Below, piece by piece: positions 1 to 8,246 of a stretch of DNA of 64,000 nt. How positions within the stretch are numbered: the first letter of the stretch is position 1; the number at the start of each line of letters is the position of its first letter. The translations under genes were made by a program, and so were the position numbers. The notes under the pieces were generated by a model. That model was not told the DNA's origin and did no database searches. It saw only the letters and a list, made by a program, of their open reading frames with translations. This DNA comes from Cohnella rhizoplanae (lineage in GTDB: Bacteria > Bacillota > Bacilli > Paenibacillales > Paenibacillaceae), in the NCBI RefSeq assembly GCF_948329515.1, contig NZ_CAOJCN010000008.1, positions 124,001 through 188,000 on the forward strand, written 5' to 3'.

Positions 1-160
1 CTTCGATCATGCCGGACGCATGGCGGCCGGTCTCAGCATCGCCGGACCCGAGGTCCGGTTCGGCGAAGACCGCCTGCCCGAGCTGATCCGCACCGTGAAG
101 CAGGCGGCCTACGACATCTCGCTAAAACTCGGGTACGCGGGACCGCCCATTTCTCCGTAG
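1..160 (+). CDS. IclR-family transcriptional regulator, C-terminal fragment
   Basis: The frame beginning at base 2 reads through to a TAG at 158-160 and gives about 52 residues including AGRMAAGLSIAGPEVRF and ELIRTVKQAAYDISLKLGY. This is the typical last helix and strand of the IclR effector-binding domain (a GLSxxGP turn followed by a long helix with AAxxIS). The DNA-binding N-terminus lies outside the window, so target and effector cannot be inferred. The gene is followed by about 80 bases with no evident feature and then a palindromic array, and it converges on copA. Confidence 0.75.
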   Translation, partial: FDHAGRMAAGLSIAGPEVRFGEDRLPELIRTVKQAAYDISLKLGYAGPPISP

Positions 161-243
161 CCGACGAGGGATGTGAATGCCGCTGAGCCCGCTGCGGATG
201 GTGCAGCGTATTCAGAACGACGTACGCCGCAGCGCCGCCACTT

Positions 244-480
244 GACGCATCGCTTCTCCTGGTGAAGGCGATGACCACCGCGGCCCCGCAAAAAGACGCA
301 TCGCCTCTCCTAGTGAAGGCGATGACCGCCGTCGCCCAGCAATTAGACGCATTGCCTCTCCAAGTGAAGGCGATGACCGCCGCGGCCCCGCAAATAGACG
401 CATCGCCTCTCCTAGTGAAGGCGTTCACCACCGTCGCTCCACAAAAAAACGCATCGCCTCTTCTAGTGAGGGCGATGCGA
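244..480. repeat. Tandem array A: five 51 bp units with an internal palindrome
   Basis: Units begin at 244, 295, 346, 397 and 448, exactly 51 bp apart. Each carries CATCGCCT and AGGCGATG arms (7-8 bp stem, loop about 10) followed by a GC-rich spacer such as ACCGCCGCGGCCCCGCAAA. The last unit has the cleanest hairpin (about 452-479). The array lies between the IclR stop and the convergent copA stop. Because 51 is a multiple of three it leaves reading frames open (17-residue repeats on both strands), but no ribosome site precedes them and I do not call a gene. Confidence 0.85.
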
Positions 481-515
481 TCGAACAAGTATGAGTGGAC
501 CCGTGTCTAGCCGGA

Positions 516-2909
516 TCAGGATCGGAGCTTCGCCCGCTGCAGCCGCAATGCGTTGAGCACGACGGACACCGAGCTGAGCGCCATCGCCGCGCCGGCCACC
601 CACGGGGCGAGCAGTCCGATCGCCGCGACGGGAATGCCGATCGTATTGTAGCCGAGCGCCCAGAACAGGTTCTGGCGGATGTTGCGCATCGTGAGCCGGC
701 TCATCTCGATCGCATCCGGTATGCTCGCCAGATCGCCGCGCATGAGCGTGACGTCCGCCGCCTCCATCGCGATGTCCGTGCCAGTGCCGACCGCCATGCC
801 GACGTCGGCCGTCGCGAGCGCCGGCGCGTCGTTGATGCCGTCGCCGACCATCGCGACCTTTCGTCCTGCCGCCTGCAGCTTTTTCACCTCCGCCGCCTTG
901 CCTTCCGGCAGCACCTCCGCGAGTACGCGGGATATGCCCACCTGTGCCGCGATCGCTGCCGCGGTCCGGGCGTTGTCGCCCGTGATCATCACGACCTCGA
1001 TGCCCATTGTCTTGAGGCGGGCAACCGCCGCAGCGGAAGTTTCCTTCACCGTGTCCGCCACCGCGATCGTCCCCGCATGCCGGCCGTCGACCGAGACGAG
1101 CATGACGGTCTTGCCCGCCTCCTCCATACGCGTCATCGCGTCCGAGGCCGTAGCGCCGATCTTCACGCCCTCGCGCTCCATCAGACGCCGCGTGCCCACC
1201 AGCACCCGCTTGCCCTCCACGACAGCGAGCACCCCGTAGCCCGGTACCGCCTCGAAGGACTCGGCGTCCGGCAGCGCGATGCCCCGCTCGCGAACGCCCG
1301 ACACGATCGCCTCCGCCAGCGGATGCTCGGAGTCCTTCTCCGCGGCACCGACGAGCCTCAGCAACCGAGCAGCCTTATCCGCTTCGCTCAGGCCTCCCAC
1401 CGGCTCCCGCTCTACCTTATCCCCTTCGCTCAGGCCCCCCACCGGCTTCCGCTCTACCTTATCCCCTTCGCTCAGGACCTCAGCGTGCTCCCGCTCTACC
1501 TTATCCCCTCCGCCCAGGACCTCCCTCGCTCCCGCAGCGTCGTCCGCGACCAGCACGTCCGTCAGCTCCGGCTTGCCCTTGGTCACCGTGCCCGTCTTGT
1601 CCAGCACGACCGTGTCGATGCCCTGCGTCAGCTCCAAATGCTCGCCGCCCTTGAACAGGATGCCGAGCTCGGCCGCCCGCCCGGAGCCCGCCATGATCGA
1701 GGTCGGCGTCGCGAGCCCGAGGGCGCAGGGACAGGCGATGACGAGAATCGCGATGGCCTTCTCCAGCGCACCCGCCAGGTCCCACGGGCTGACGAAGAAG
1801 TACCACGCGAGAAACGCCGCAGCCGCGATGCCGACGACGATCGGCACGAAGATGCCCGAGATGACGTCCGCCACCCGCTGGATCGGCGCCTTGGAGCCCT
1901 GCGCTTCCTCGACGATCTTGACGATCTGCGCGAGCGCCGTGTCCCTGCCGACCTTGGTCGCCCGGATGCGCAGCCTGCCGTTCTTGTTGATGGTCGCGCC
2001 GATGACCGCGTCTCCCGCCTTCTTGCCGACCGGCAAGCTCTCGCCCGTCAGCATCGACTCGTCGACCGACGACTCGCCCTCCACCACTTCGCCGTCCACC
2101 GGCACCTTGTCGCCCGGACGGACGAGCACGATGTCGCCGCGCACGACATGCTCGACCGGGATCGTCATCTCCGCGCCGTCCCGCACGACAAGCGCCGTTT
2201 TCGCCTGCAGGCCCATCAGCGACTTGATCGCCTCGGACGTACGGCCCTTGGCCAGGCGCTCGAACCATTTGCCTAGCAGCACGAGCGTGATCAAGATCGC
2301 GCTTGTCTCATAGTAGAGCGACGGCGCGTGATGTACGCTCGCTCCCGTAGCCGCCCAGTCGATCGTCAGATACAAGCTGTAGAAGTATGCCGCCGACGTG
2401 CCGAGCGAGACGAGGACGTCCATATTGGCGCTGCCGTTGCGCAGGGCCTTGTACGCGCCGACGTAGAAGCCGCGGCCGATATAGAACTGCACGGGCGTGG
2501 CCAGCGCCAGCTGGAACCACGGGTTCATGAGCAGCTCGGGCACGTACATCCACGAGGTGAACGAAAAGTGGCCGACCATGCTCCATAGCAGGGGCAGCGA
2601 TAATACGGCGGACAGCAGCAGCTTCCGCAGCTGACGGCTTCGATCGGCGGCGCGGCGGTCCGCGCCCGCGGCGTCCGTCTCGTCCCGCTTCGGCGTGGCC
2701 TTGTAACCGAGCTGCCCGACTTTATTCTGCATGTCGGCTACCGATACCGCTCCCGGCTCATATTCGACCCGCGCGGTCTCAAGCGCCAGGTTGACGGACG
2801 CTGCGCTGACGCCGGGCAGTTTGCCGAGCCCCTTTTCGATCCGTGTCGCGCAGGCCGCGCAGGTCATCCCCTCGATCGCGAAGTCTGCTTGATTCAATTC
2901 TTTTTCCAT
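516..2909 (-). CDS. copA: Copper-exporting P1B-type ATPase
   Basis: Cu(I) efflux pump of the inner membrane, 797 residues. One N-terminal heavy-metal domain with GMTCAAC (metal-binding Cys17 and Cys20) is followed by paired transmembrane helices, the TGES actuator motif, the membrane CPC ion site (393-395), the phosphorylated Asp437 in DKTGT, the HP motif (SEHP, about 527-530), TGDN and GDGINDAPA. The ATG at 2909 is chosen because a GGGGGG ribosome site lies about 10 bases upstream; an in-frame TTG at 2927 would add six residues. Odd feature: residues about 465-520 of the nucleotide-binding domain are four 14-residue tandem repeats ([14 protein letters not shown] type), inserted between DKTGT and HP. 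csoR lies just upstream and shares a candidate operator motif. Confidence 0.95.
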   Translation of the reverse strand: MEKELNQADFAIEGMTCAACATRIEKGLGKLPGVSAASVNLALETARVEYEPGAVSVADMQNKVGQLGYKATPKRDETDAAGADRRAADRSRQLRKLLLSAVLSLPLLWSMVGHFSFTSWMYVPELLMNPWFQLALATPVQFYIGRGFYVGAYKALRNGSANMDVLVSLGTSAAYFYSLYLTIDWAATGASVHHAPSLYYETSAILITLVLLGKWFERLAKGRTSEAIKSLMGLQAKTALVVRDGAEMTIPVEHVVRGDIVLVRPGDKVPVDGEVVEGESSVDESMLTGESLPVGKKAGDAVIGATINKNGRLRIRATKVGRDTALAQIVKIVEEAQGSKAPIQRVADVISGIFVPIVVGIAAAAFLAWYFFVSPWDLAGALEKAIAILVIACPCALGLATPTSIMAGSGRAAELGILFKGGEHLELTQGIDTVVLDKTGTVTKGKPELTDVLVADDAAGAREVLGGGDKVEREHAEVLSEGDKVERKPVGGLSEGDKVEREPVGGLSEADKAARLLRLVGAAEKDSEHPLAEAIVSGVRERGIALPDAESFEAVPGYGVLAVVEGKRVLVGTRRLMEREGVKIGATASDAMTRMEEAGKTVMLVSVDGRHAGTIAVADTVKETSAAAVARLKTMGIEVVMITGDNARTAAAIAAQVGISRVLAEVLPEGKAAEVKKLQAAGRKVAMVGDGINDAPALATADVGMAVGTGTDIAMEAADVTLMRGDLASIPDAIEMSRLTMRNIRQNLFWALGYNTIGIPVAAIGLLAPWVAGAAMALSSVSVVLNALRLQRAKLRS
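1373..1540. repeat. In-frame 42 bp tandem repeat inside copA
   Basis: Four units start at 1373, 1415, 1457 and 1499, exactly 42 bp (14 codons) apart. On the plus strand each opens with CTTATCCCCTTCGCTCAGG or a close variant. They encode LSEGDKVER-type repeats in the ATPase N domain, where family members have a short variable loop. The plus-strand 19-base word matches, with one mismatch, the right arm of the inverted repeat at 24459-24529 read on the minus strand, which suggests a dispersed repeat family that entered a coding region. Confidence 0.85.
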
Positions 2910-2917
2910 CAGTACAG

Positions 2918-2935
2918 TACCCCCCAACCCTATAT
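2918..2935 (-). promoter_or_regulatory. Candidate CsoR operator at copA
   Basis: The plus-strand word TACCCCCCAACCCTATAT matches the site in front of csoR at 15 of 18 positions. It overlaps the G-rich ribosome site of copA, so the conservation could partly reflect that. CsoR proteins bind G-tract containing pseudo-palindromes and release DNA on Cu(I) binding; assignment here rests on the two matching copies. Confidence 0.5.
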
Positions 2936-2943
2936 TTATGCTT

Positions 2944-2971
2944 AAAATGAAAGCGGCGATCCGAACGCCGC
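2944..2971 (-). terminator. Probable intrinsic terminator of csoR
   Basis: On the minus strand GCGGCG, a 7-base loop and CGCCGC are followed by TTTCATTTT, just downstream of the csoR stop. The U tract is imperfect, so read-through into copA is possible. Confidence 0.5.
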
Positions 2972-2986
2972 CCGGCTGCCGCCGAT

Positions 2987-3346
2987 TTACTTGATCAGCT
3001 TGTTCATCGTGGTCATCAGCTCGGCCAGTACGTCCGTGTCGCCTTCCTGTATGCGTTCGACGACGCAGCTCTTGAGATGATGCTCCAGGAGCAGCTTGCC
3101 GACGCCGTTCAGCGCGGATTGGACGGAAGCGATCTGATTCAGGACATCGTCGCAGTACGTATCTTTTTCAATGAGACCCTTGAGGCCGCGAACTTGTCCT
3201 TCGATGCGGTTCAGCCTGCTGACCAGGCTTCCTTTGACCTTATCCGAGTGATGGCTCTTGCGCTCGGAGCCTCCGTGGCCGCAGTCTTCGGCTTCGGCTT
3301 CGCCCGTGATTCCCGCCAGATCAGGCGATTCTGAATTGACGTGCAT
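2987..3346 (-). CDS. csoR: Copper-sensing transcriptional repressor CsoR
   Basis: A 119-residue all-helical metal-sensing repressor. The family Cu(I) triad is present: Cys65 in the first helix region, then His90 and Cys94 in HLKSC, spaced as in known CsoR proteins. The core begins near residue 36 with [19 protein letters not shown]; the first 35 residues are a His/Glu/Ser-rich tail that could also bind metal. The ATG at 3346 is chosen because AAGGAGG lies eight bases upstream; a TTG nine codons earlier would overlap that site. It represses copA in related bacteria, and the shared operator motif supports this here. Confidence 0.92.
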   Translation of the reverse strand: MHVNSESPDLAGITGEAEAEDCGHGGSERKSHHSDKVKGSLVSRLNRIEGQVRGLKGLIEKDTYCDDVLNQIASVQSALNGVGKLLLEHHLKSCVVERIQEGDTDVLAELMTTMNKLIK

Positions 3347-3372
3347 GTCGTCGGCCTCCTTCTTATAACACA

Positions 3373-3401
3373 ATTATACTCCCCCACCCTATTTTAGGCA
3401 A
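3373..3401 (-). promoter_or_regulatory. csoR promoter with CsoR operator in the spacer
   Basis: On the minus strand TTGCCT (3396-3401), a 17-base spacer and TATAAT (3373-3378) precede csoR. The candidate operator (3377-3394; plus strand TACTCCCCCACCCTATTT) nearly fills the spacer, so bound CsoR would block polymerase and give autoregulation. Confidence 0.65.
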
Positions 3402-3413
3402 GTCAATTCTCTC

Positions 3414-5120
3414 CTAGCGGGCCAGGCAATATCGGTTTCTGCCCGATTTTTTAGATTCGTACAGCGCCTGATCCGCCTGTTTGATTAAGTCGTCTGCCGT
3501 CGCGCCCCCCCCGGGATAGACGGAGATGCCAAGGCTGATGGTCGAGTTGAACCGGTACGCACCGAAAATCCAAGGCCGCTGAAGCGAGTGCAAGACGTCG
3601 GCCGCCACCTCGATAGCCTCCTCTACTCCCTCGATGCCGGGGAGCACGATCGCGAATTCGTCTCCGCCGATGCGCGCCACTTGTCCGTGATCGCGAACGC
3701 AATTCATCAGTCTATCGGCGAGGCCCTTAAGCAGCGCATCCCCCATATCATGCCCCATCGTATCGTTAATCTGCTTGAAGTTGTCGCAGTCGAGGTAGAT
3801 GAGCCCCATGCTTCTCCGATTCAGCTTCGCGTCCGCTATGGATTTCTGCAGCCGTTCGGTAAAAGAGCGCCTGTTGGGGAGTCCCGTCAACGTATCGTGG
3901 TAGGCCATCTGGATCAGCTGGGCCTCCAGTTTTTTGCGCTCCTCGATCTCGCGGGCAACCGCGAGAAAGTAGCCGATCCTGCCCCTGTCGTCCAGAACGG
4001 GGGTAACCTTCACTTCGAGCCACTTCCACCCGTCCGTCTTATGCGCGAAGCGGTACTCGAACGCTTGCGTCTCCTTCATTCGTCTCATCTCCGCAAGGGA
4101 CTGAGGGGCCTGCATCCTGTCGTCTGGATGGGCAAAAGCGAGCGCCGGCTTGCCTTCATAATGCTCGGGCGGATACCCCAGCACGGACAGAATTGAAGGC
4201 GAGGCATAGGTCGCGATGCCGTCCAAGTCCCACATGCAGACCACGTCATGCATGTTCTCCGCGATCAACCGGTATTTCTCCTCGCTGCGCTGCAGCGCCT
4301 CTTCCGCTTTTTTGCGGGCCGTTATGTTATGAATGATCAGTTGAGCCGAAGGCTCTCCCTCGTAAGAAATGCTGATGCCCGTCACTTCTACGTAAATGAT
4401 CGATCCGTCCGGACGAACGATACGTTCTTCAACCAGAGCTTCCGCACTTCCTTCGGCCTTCAGCCTCTTCATCCGTTCCCGCGCCATGCCGCGGTCGTCG
4501 GGATGGACAAAATCAAGCACGGATTGTCCGATTAATGCGGCCGGATTCGCCAAGCCGAGCAAGGAGACGCCGGCCTGATTGATGTACCGCAGCTTTCCGT
4601 TCGTATGAACCACCACCGGATCCGGCGACTTTTCCACCAGCAGCCGATAGCGCTCTTCGCTGTCCCTCAGCGCTTTTTCCACGCGTTTGCGCGCCGAGAT
4701 ATCCCTGAACATGGTCATCGTGGCAGGATGGCCCTCGTAAGGTATGAACATGGCGCCGACTTCCACGTCGATGATCTCGCCGTCCCGCCGGATCAGCTTC
4801 ATCTCCCTAAAAGGCAGTTCACGTCCGATCTCCGCCTTGACGGCCCTTTCTCTGACGACATCGTGATAATCGGGGTGTAAATAAGCGAAAATGGACTCGC
4901 CGACCGGACTCGCGCCGCCTGTGTAATGCAGAGATGCCGGATTGGCATAGAGGATGATCCCGTCCCTTTGAACGATAATCCCCTCGGGCGACAGCTCCAC
5001 CAGCCTGCGATAGCGCTCCTCCGATTCTTGCAGCGTCCGCCCGGCCCGTTCGCTCTCGAGCAGGTCAAAAGCGTGAAAGGAGATCCCGTAATTATGGTTA
5101 TATGCGCCCATCGTTGCCAT
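3414..5120 (-). CDS. Diguanylate cyclase with three PAS domains
   Basis: A 568-residue cytoplasmic protein with PAS domains at about 31-150, 155-275 and 280-400 and a GGDEF domain at about 405-565. The catalytic RIGGDEF motif is intact near residue 485, so it should make cyclic di-GMP from two GTP. The RxxD product-inhibition site upstream of GGDEF reads RDHG instead of RxxD, so feedback inhibition is probably weak or lost. No membrane segment is seen. The start overlaps the end of the EAL gene upstream by 23 bases, implying translational coupling of synthesis and breakdown enzymes. ATG at 5111 (three codons later) is an equally good start by ribosome-site spacing. Confidence 0.88.
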   Translation of the reverse strand: MATMGAYNHNYGISFHAFDLLESERAGRTLQESEERYRRLVELSPEGIIVQRDGIILYANPASLHYTGGASPVGESIFAYLHPDYHDVVRERAVKAEIGRELPFREMKLIRRDGEIIDVEVGAMFIPYEGHPATMTMFRDISARKRVEKALRDSEERYRLLVEKSPDPVVVHTNGKLRYINQAGVSLLGLANPAALIGQSVLDFVHPDDRGMARERMKRLKAEGSAEALVEERIVRPDGSIIYVEVTGISISYEGEPSAQLIIHNITARKKAEEALQRSEEKYRLIAENMHDVVCMWDLDGIATYASPSILSVLGYPPEHYEGKPALAFAHPDDRMQAPQSLAEMRRMKETQAFEYRFAHKTDGWKWLEVKVTPVLDDRGRIGYFLAVAREIEERKKLEAQLIQMAYHDTLTGLPNRRSFTERLQKSIADAKLNRRSMGLIYLDCDNFKQINDTMGHDMGDALLKGLADRLMNCVRDHGQVARIGGDEFAIVLPGIEGVEEAIEVAADVLHSLQRPWIFGAYRFNSTISLGISVYPGGGATADDLIKQADQALYESKKSGRNRYCLAR

Positions 5121-7161
5121 CTCCCTGCTTCCTCAGCCTAATATCGCGACCCACGCTGATGATGCGCTCGACCTTGCCGTCGCCGCCCAGCACGGGCGTG
5201 CAGCCCGACTCGACCCACAGATAGCCTCCGTCTCTATGTCTCAGCCGGAACTCGCTGTGGCTTGGCTCTTTTTTCTCCAACATGCCGGAGAAGAACGCCA
5301 TCGCGTGCAGGCGATCGTCCGGGTGGAGCAGATCCGTCAGCAACTTGCCTTCGAACGTCTCCATCGCGAATCCCAGGACAGGCGCGTGAGACGGCGAGGC
5401 ATATTGCAAAATTCCCGCGGGATCGAACACTGCGATCAAATCCGTCGTGTTCTCGGCGATCAGCTGATATCGCGCGTACACCTGCCTCAGCGTCTCCTCG
5501 GCCCGCTTTCTTTCCGTGATGTCGATCGCCGAACCGATGACCTCCACGACGATGCCGCCCCGGCGGATCGGCCGCAGGGAGGAGAGAAAACAAATGCCGC
5601 TGATCTCCGCTTCGTACGATACATGGTCGTCTCCCAGCCATGCTTGACGGTAAAACGCCTCGATGCGTTCCGCCGTGGCCGGAGGAAGGAAGTCCCGCAG
5701 TTCTTTGCCGTTAATCTGCTCGGGCGAGAAGCCCATCCGATAGAGGAGCTCGCCGTCGGACAACGTATGAATGAATTTTCCGTCGACTTTATTAAATTTC
5801 ATCGTTAATCCCCGCTGCTTGCGCAGCGTCGTCTCGAGATCCAGCCGCGTCGCGCGCAGCTGCTCCTGCATCCACATCCGATCCGTCATCTCCGCCTTGA
5901 TGCCCAGGCTTGCCACCATCTTGTTGATCTGCCCATACGCCTGCCGGAAGGCCTCGGCGGGCAGCGGCCTGCTGAACAGATAACCCTGCGCTTCGTCGCA
6001 CAGATGCTGCTGCAGAAAGATCAGTTGCTCCGGCTTCTCCACGCCCTCGGCGATCACGTTCATATTCAGATGATGGGCCATCGAGATAATCGTCTTGATG
6101 ATCATCGCATCGTTCTCGTCCGCCGTGCACTCCCGGATGAAGGATTGGTCGATTTTCAGCGTATCGATAGGGAATCTTTTTAAATAGGTCAGGGAGCTGT
6201 AGCCGATGCCGAAGTCGTCCACGCTTATTCTAACTCCGAGCTTCTTCAATTCCCGAAGCGTCGCGATCGACCGTTCCACGTCCATCGTCATGCCTTCGGT
6301 AATCTCCAGCTCCAGATACCGGGGATCGAGACCCGTGTCTTCCAGCGCCCGTCTGACCGTCTCCACGATGTCGTCTTGCTCGAACTGACGCGGCGACAGG
6401 TTCACCGACACGACCAGCGGCTCCATCCCGTCGTTCTGCCACGTTTTGTTTTGCAGGCAAGCCGTCCTCAGCACCCATTCCCCGATTGGCATGATCAGCC
6501 CGCTCTCTTCCGCAAGCGGGATAAATTCGCAAGGCGAGACGATGCCGCGCTCGGGGTGATGCCACCGCAGCAGCGCCTCTACGCCCAGAATCCGGCCCGT
6601 GCGAATATCAAGCTGGGGCTGATAGTTCGCGATCAGTTGATTCCGTTCGATGGCCAGGCCCAGCTCCCGTATCAGCGGAGAGCGCGTCTCGGCTTGCTCG
6701 CGCACCGGCGCGGATGAGGCCGCCTGCCCCTCGGCTTTATCGGCTGCATCGGTTTCATCGGCCTGCGGGCCCAAGGCGGCCATGCCGTACAGTCCGACCA
6801 ATGTATCTTCGGCATAGACCGGCACGAGCGCGATGCGGCGCCGGACCTCTCGGCCGTCGCGATGCAGGCAGTGCGCCTCCAGCCGCTGCTCCCGCCCCGT
6901 TACTGCCGCTTCGAGGAGACGCCTGGCGATCCGCCGCACGTCCCTTCGGGCGATCATCCGTTCCCAGCAAAACCCGGCGGACTCAAGGGCAGCGCTGCCG
7001 AAGAAATTCCGGAAGGCCCCGTTGCCGCCCAGCATCATGCCGTTGACGTCCATCCACCACGCGATATCGTCATAACGTTCGAAAAGCATCTTCGCGTTCC
7101 GCTCGAATTGTCTTATAGGGGGCAGCATAGCCGCAGCCTCGTTCATCGCGCTCACATCCAT
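5098..7161 (-). CDS. Cyclic di-GMP phosphodiesterase, PAS-EAL-PAS-PAS
   Basis: A 687-residue protein with a PAS-like region (about 20-130), an EAL domain (about 165-410) and two PAS domains (about 455-570 and 575-680). EAL (195-197), DDFGIGYSSL and EGVE are intact, so it should hydrolyse cyclic di-GMP to pGpG. No GGDEF is present. The EAL domain in the middle, with sensory domains after it, is an unusual order. GGAGG lies about 10 bases before the ATG. Its 3' end overlaps the diguanylate cyclase start, so the two form a paired writer/eraser unit. Confidence 0.88.
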   Translation of the reverse strand: MDVSAMNEAAAMLPPIRQFERNAKMLFERYDDIAWWMDVNGMMLGGNGAFRNFFGSAALESAGFCWERMIARRDVRRIARRLLEAAVTGREQRLEAHCLHRDGREVRRRIALVPVYAEDTLVGLYGMAALGPQADETDAADKAEGQAASSAPVREQAETRSPLIRELGLAIERNQLIANYQPQLDIRTGRILGVEALLRWHHPERGIVSPCEFIPLAEESGLIMPIGEWVLRTACLQNKTWQNDGMEPLVVSVNLSPRQFEQDDIVETVRRALEDTGLDPRYLELEITEGMTMDVERSIATLRELKKLGVRISVDDFGIGYSSLTYLKRFPIDTLKIDQSFIRECTADENDAMIIKTIISMAHHLNMNVIAEGVEKPEQLIFLQQHLCDEAQGYLFSRPLPAEAFRQAYGQINKMVASLGIKAEMTDRMWMQEQLRATRLDLETTLRKQRGLTMKFNKVDGKFIHTLSDGELLYRMGFSPEQINGKELRDFLPPATAERIEAFYRQAWLGDDHVSYEAEISGICFLSSLRPIRRGGIVVEVIGSAIDITERKRAEETLRQVYARYQLIAENTTDLIAVFDPAGILQYASPSHAPVLGFAMETFEGKLLTDLLHPDDRLHAMAFFSGMLEKKEPSHSEFRLRHRDGGYLWVESGCTPVLGGDGKVERIISVGRDIRLRKQGDGNDGRI

Positions 7162-7336
7162 TCAGGTTTATCCTCCGCGGTAATCGCATGCACCGTTCCA
7201 TCCCGTTCTAAGCGGGTTCATGTTTTCATTATGGAGCACCCGCGCGGAAGAGCCTATCGCCTGGAGTTCCCCATTACCGGTCCTTCATCAAAATGAGAAG
7301 GCATTCCTATGCCGGTTCGAACAGGACCGTGGACGC

Positions 7337-7380
7337 GAAAAAAAGCCGCCCGGCTTTTCGATTCCGGACGGCTTTTTTGG
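7337..7380. terminator. Bidirectional intrinsic terminator after cheR-like gene
   Basis: AAAAGCCGCCCGG and CCGGACGGCTTTT form a stem with A and T runs on both sides. It lies immediately downstream of the minus-strand methyltransferase stop at 7383 and separates it from the PAS-EAL gene. Confidence 0.85.
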
Positions 7381-7382
7381 GA

Positions 7383-8246
7383 TTATTTGATTTTCCTGTA
7401 CAATCGTTGATCCGGTCCGACGGCCGCATAGCAATCGCTCCGCGACGTATAGGCGATCGTCTCCTTATCCCCAAGGCCGATGAAGCCGAGCATGCCCAGA
7501 CTCTGATAGAACAGCTCCAACACCTTCTCCTGCAACGCTTTATTGAAGTAGATCATCACGTTCCTGCACAGGATGACATGAAACTCGTTAATCGATCCGT
7601 CCGTGACCAGATTGTGCTGGGCGAACACGATATTCCTGGACAGGGAGGGATGGAAGATCACCTTGTCGTGCGCCGCAAGGTAGTAGTCGGAGAATGCGTT
7701 TTTCCCGCCGGCTCTCTGGTAATTGGACGTATACGTCCTCATGCTGCCCAGGGGGAACTCGCCGGCTTTGGCCGCGCTCAGAACGTCGGGATTAATATCC
7801 GTCGCGTAGATTCTGGCCTTGTCGTACAAGCCTTCCTCCTGCAGCAGAATGGCCATGGAATACACTTCTTCCCCCGTCGAGCAGCCGGCGTGCCAGATCC
7901 GGATCGACGGGTACGTGCGCAGCAGCGGTACGACGTTTTCCCGGAAGCACAGGAAGAACGCGGGATCCCGGAACATTTCCGTGACGTTGATCGAGAAGTC
8001 GGCCAGCAGCCGGCCGAGACACGCCGCATCGTGAAGAACCTTCGCCTGCAGCGCGGAGATGCTGGGCAGGCTCTCCGCATGCACGCGATGCCAGACGCGT
8101 CTGCGAATCGAGCTGTACGCATAGCCTCTATAGTCGTATCCGCACCAGCGGTACAAGCCCTGCAGCAGCAGCTCGATCTCGATCCGCTCCAGCTCTTCGT
8201 CGATCTCCGCGCCGGGTTGTCCAAATTTTTCGTTCGGCTCTCTCAT
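7383..8246 (-). CDS. CheR-type protein-glutamate methyltransferase
   Basis: A 287-residue SAM-dependent methyltransferase with the CheR layout: an N-terminal helical part, NVTEMFRDP, the SAM-binding WHAGCSTGEEVYSMAI, ATDIN and VILCRNVMIYF. CheR enzymes methylate glutamates of chemoreceptors. The ATG at 8246 overlaps the kinase stop as ATGA, so it is translationally coupled to the hybrid kinase; the open frame extends 34 codons further but inside the kinase gene. No chemoreceptor or CheB gene is nearby, so the target is more likely the kinase sensor region or a partner than a chemotaxis receptor. That last point is inference. Confidence 0.87.
   Translation of the reverse strand: MREPNEKFGQPGAEIDEELERIEIELLLQGLYRWCGYDYRGYAYSSIRRRVWHRVHAESLPSISALQAKVLHDAACLGRLLADFSINVTEMFRDPAFFLCFRENVVPLLRTYPSIRIWHAGCSTGEEVYSMAILLQEEGLYDKARIYATDINPDVLSAAKAGEFPLGSMRTYTSNYQRAGGKNAFSDYYLAAHDKVIFHPSLSRNIVFAQHNLVTDGSINEFHVILCRNVMIYFNKALQEKVLELFYQSLGMLGFIGLGDKETIAYTSRSDCYAAVGPDQRLYRKIK

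Noticed and set aside
244-510. Open frames of 17-residue repeats over array A (82 residues on plus, up to 151 on minus)
   Set aside because: They follow from a 51 bp period with no stop codons; no ribosome site, promoter or conserved domain supports a protein.
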